Source: Intrasporangium oryzae NRRL B-24470 (GTDB lineage Bacteria > Actinomycetota > Actinomycetes > Actinomycetales > Dermatophilaceae). Taken from it: a DNA stretch of 64,000 nucleotides. Location of the stretch: NCBI RefSeq assembly GCF_000576595.1, contig NZ_AWSA01000018.1, positions 1-64,000 on the forward strand, written 5' to 3'. Within the stretch, counting starts at the first letter, position 1, and each line of letters opens with the position of its first letter. A program made the translations under genes and the position numbers. This document shows, in pieces, positions 62,559 through 64,000 of this stretch. The notes under the pieces are model-generated. The model ran no database searches. It saw only the letters and a program-made list of their open reading frames with translations, and was not told where the DNA came from.

Positions 62559-63838
62559 CGCGCCCGAGCCATGAGGCGTCGGAGGACGCCGAGAAGGGTG
62601 AGGTCGGTGACGAGATAGGCGACGGCGCTCGCCACCGCCGCGCCCACGACCCCCTGCGAGGGGATGAGGAGCAGGTCGAGCACGATCGTCACGACGAGGC
62701 CCACGGCGAGGACGGCCGAGTTCGTGCCGGGCCGACGTGTCCCGAGGAGGAACCCGCTCGCGAGACCACCAGCCGGCGAGACGACGAGACCGGCGACGAT
62801 GATGACGGCCGGCGTCACCGCGGCGGCGAACTCCTGCCCGTACAGCGCGGGCAGGAGCGGTGAGGCCGCGAGCGCCAGGGCCGCGGCGACGGCGAGACCG
62901 AGACCGAGCAGCCATGGGAGCTGTCGCGCCACGTCGCGGGAGGCCCCGGCCGCGCCCTGGCGCGCGACCCGGGGATAGGTCACCCAGGTCACCGCGAGGG
63001 CGGGGAGCTTGACCAGCTCGGCGAACTTCGACGCGACGGCGTAGACGCCGAGCGGGCCGGGTCCGGCCATGGACCCCAGCACGAGGAAGTCCAGGCGAAG
63101 GTTGAGCAGCCCGACGAGCCCGCCGACCTGCCCGAGGAGCCCGAAGGTGACGACTCGTCGGGCCAGCGGACGGTCGGGGCGCCCGAGGAACCGCATGCCG
63201 CGAGCGTGGACCCGGTGACCGAGCCGCAGCCACGCGCCTGCCGCGACGAGGACGTCGGCCGCGATGAGCGTGACGACGAGCAGGAGCGGTCCGCGGAGCC
63301 CGAGGAGGTAGCCGATCGCGAAGGCGGGGAGGAACGCCACCTCCTCGGCCGCGGTGACAACGTTCGAGCCCTTGAGGTCGTCGAGCCCCTGCAGGCTCGA
63401 CTTCCCGACGGCCACGGGGAGCTGGGTCGCCACGCTCAGGCCCGCGAGGACCATCACGAGCGTGGTCGTCGTGGGGAAGAGGATCGCGTGGATCGCCGGC
63501 AGGAGGACGAACCAGGCCGCCGTGCCGAGCGCGGTCCCCGCGGCGAGGACGGCGAGGATCGTCGGCCAGAGCCGCCGCGCCGTTCCCTCCGGCCCCGCGA
63601 GGAAGTAGCCCATGGCCCCTGGGAGGCCGCATGCCGCGAGCACGCCGAAGAGCCCGGGCACCACACGCAGGAGCGCAAGCACCCCGACATCCGCAGCGCC
63701 TCCGACCCGGGCGACGACGACGGTCGCGGCCGCGAGGGCGAGGATCGCGATGAGGCGGGCCGAGATGTTGTCGAGGACGGCCCGACCCGGGATCCGGACC
63801 GTCCGCAGTCGCTCGGTCGGCTGGAGGCGCATGAGCAT
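62555..63838 (-). CDS. Polysaccharide flippase (Wzx/PST-type)
   Basis: A 427-residue membrane protein with about 12-14 hydrophobic segments. RAVLDNISARLIAILALAAATVVVARVGGAADVGVLALLRV is the typical opening. FGLLGQVGGLVGLLNLRLDFLVLGSMAGPGPLGVYAVASKFAELVKLPALAVTWVTYPRVA holds the flippase central motif, and PLLPALYGQEF the last loop. It moves lipid-linked sugar repeats to the outer face. The start at 63838 lies 1 nt from the stop of the upstream gene, and the 3' end overlaps the lipoprotein gene. Function in the same transport route as the sugar transferase. Confidence 0.9.
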   Translation of the reverse strand: MLMRLQPTERLRTVRIPGRAVLDNISARLIAILALAAATVVVARVGGAADVGVLALLRVVPGLFGVLAACGLPGAMGYFLAGPEGTARRLWPTILAVLAAGTALGTAAWFVLLPAIHAILFPTTTTLVMVLAGLSVATQLPVAVGKSSLQGLDDLKGSNVVTAAEEVAFLPAFAIGYLLGLRGPLLLVVTLIAADVLVAAGAWLRLGHRVHARGMRFLGRPDRPLARRVVTFGLLGQVGGLVGLLNLRLDFLVLGSMAGPGPLGVYAVASKFAELVKLPALAVTWVTYPRVARQGAAGASRDVARQLPWLLGLGLAVAAALALAASPLLPALYGQEFAAAVTPAVIIVAGLVVSPAGGLASGFLLGTRRPGTNSAVLAVGLVVTIVLDLLLIPSQGVVGAAVASAVAYLVTDLTLLGVLRRLMARAR

Positions 63839-63839
63839 C

Positions 63840-64000
63840 TCAGTCCTCCCCTGCCCGACGGCTGGTCTGCCTGAGCAGTCGAGGCGTCGCGCTCATGCGC
63901 AGCAGGTCGAGCCCGGCGACGAGCCCGAGGTAGGCCCAGAGGTGGCGGAAGTGGAGGACCTCGTAGAACGCCCCCGAGACGAGGAAGGCGGCGCCGATCC
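63840..64000 (-). CDS. Probable O-antigen ligase/polysaccharide polymerase, C-terminus only
   Basis: About 53 codons of the 3' end are visible: a hydrophobic segment (IGAAFLVSGAFYEVLHF), then RHLWAYLGLVAGLDLLRM and a basic tail RLLRQTSRRAGED. The final EVLHFRHLWAYLGLV pattern is common at the end of O-antigen ligase/Wzy-like proteins. Length and identity cannot be confirmed because the gene runs off the window. Confidence 0.55.
   Translation of the reverse strand, partial: IGAAFLVSGAFYEVLHFRHLWAYLGLVAGLDLLRMSATPRLLRQTSRRAGED

Overview
The window is about 70% GC and densely packed. It uses GTG and TTG starts as well as ATG, and it carries actinobacterial hallmarks: mycothiol-type enzyme folds, polyphosphate glucokinase, two glutamine synthetases plus GlnE, an Eis-type acetyltransferase, DUF4191 and a class A RNase P RNA. 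The order lipB, lipA, DUF4191, RDD protein, glnA1, glnE, glnA2, panB follows the Mycobacterium tuberculosis Rv2217-Rv2225 neighbourhood, so this part is conserved chromosomal backbone. Overall style suggests Micrococcales, possibly Intrasporangiaceae; that placement is inference.

Layout. 1-10.4 kb: partial protein kinase, Gfo/Idh/MocA oxidoreductase, lipB, Eis-like acetyltransferase, secreted Asp-box (BNR) protein, ABC exporter pair, lipA, DUF4191 protein. 10.4-20 kb: nitrogen assimilation (glnA1, glnE, glnA2) with an MFS gene coupled to glnE and several small proteins. 20-29.5 kb: secreted M6 metalloprotease, panB, MFS, map, ppgK, MBL-fold hydrolase, Vps62-like membrane protein. 29.5-38.8 kb: MerR/aldo-keto reductase pair with an operator, DHA2 exporter, P-type ATPase, PLP decarboxylase. 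37.4-42 kb: sulfatase-maturation radical SAM enzyme, two small proteins and an arylsulfatase. 42-49 kb is accessory and partly decaying: an NAD(P)H-hydrate dehydratase gene with an in-frame amber codon, a histidine phosphatase lacking its first half, a 27-copy 12-bp minisatellite, hemerythrin, a 10-cysteine metallothionein-like peptide, MarR, carboxylesterase and a shattered alpha/beta-hydrolase gene. 48.7-56.6 kb: a large LuxR-type regulator, a monooxygenase-fold protein, a PEP-synthase-like enzyme, a 127-residue protein and a PQQ-type beta-propeller protein. Three of these promoters share a 20-bp palindrome. 56.7-57.1 kb: rnpB. 57.2-64 kb: start of an exopolysaccharide locus (beta-helix protein, secreted helical protein, MBL-Rieske fusion, sugar transferase, lipoprotein, flippase, polymerase/ligase C-terminus).

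Two signals run through the whole window. The first is the heptamer GTATGCC/GGCATAC, which is over-represented and occurs as inverted pairs that form intergenic hairpins. The second is a set of at least eight genes with a TANNNT box 6-8 nt before the start codon and no Shine-Dalgarno sequence, which suggests leaderless mRNAs. The strongest candidates for something undescribed are the LuxR palindrome regulon at 51.4-56.6 kb, the metallothionein-like peptide, and the MBL-Rieske protein.
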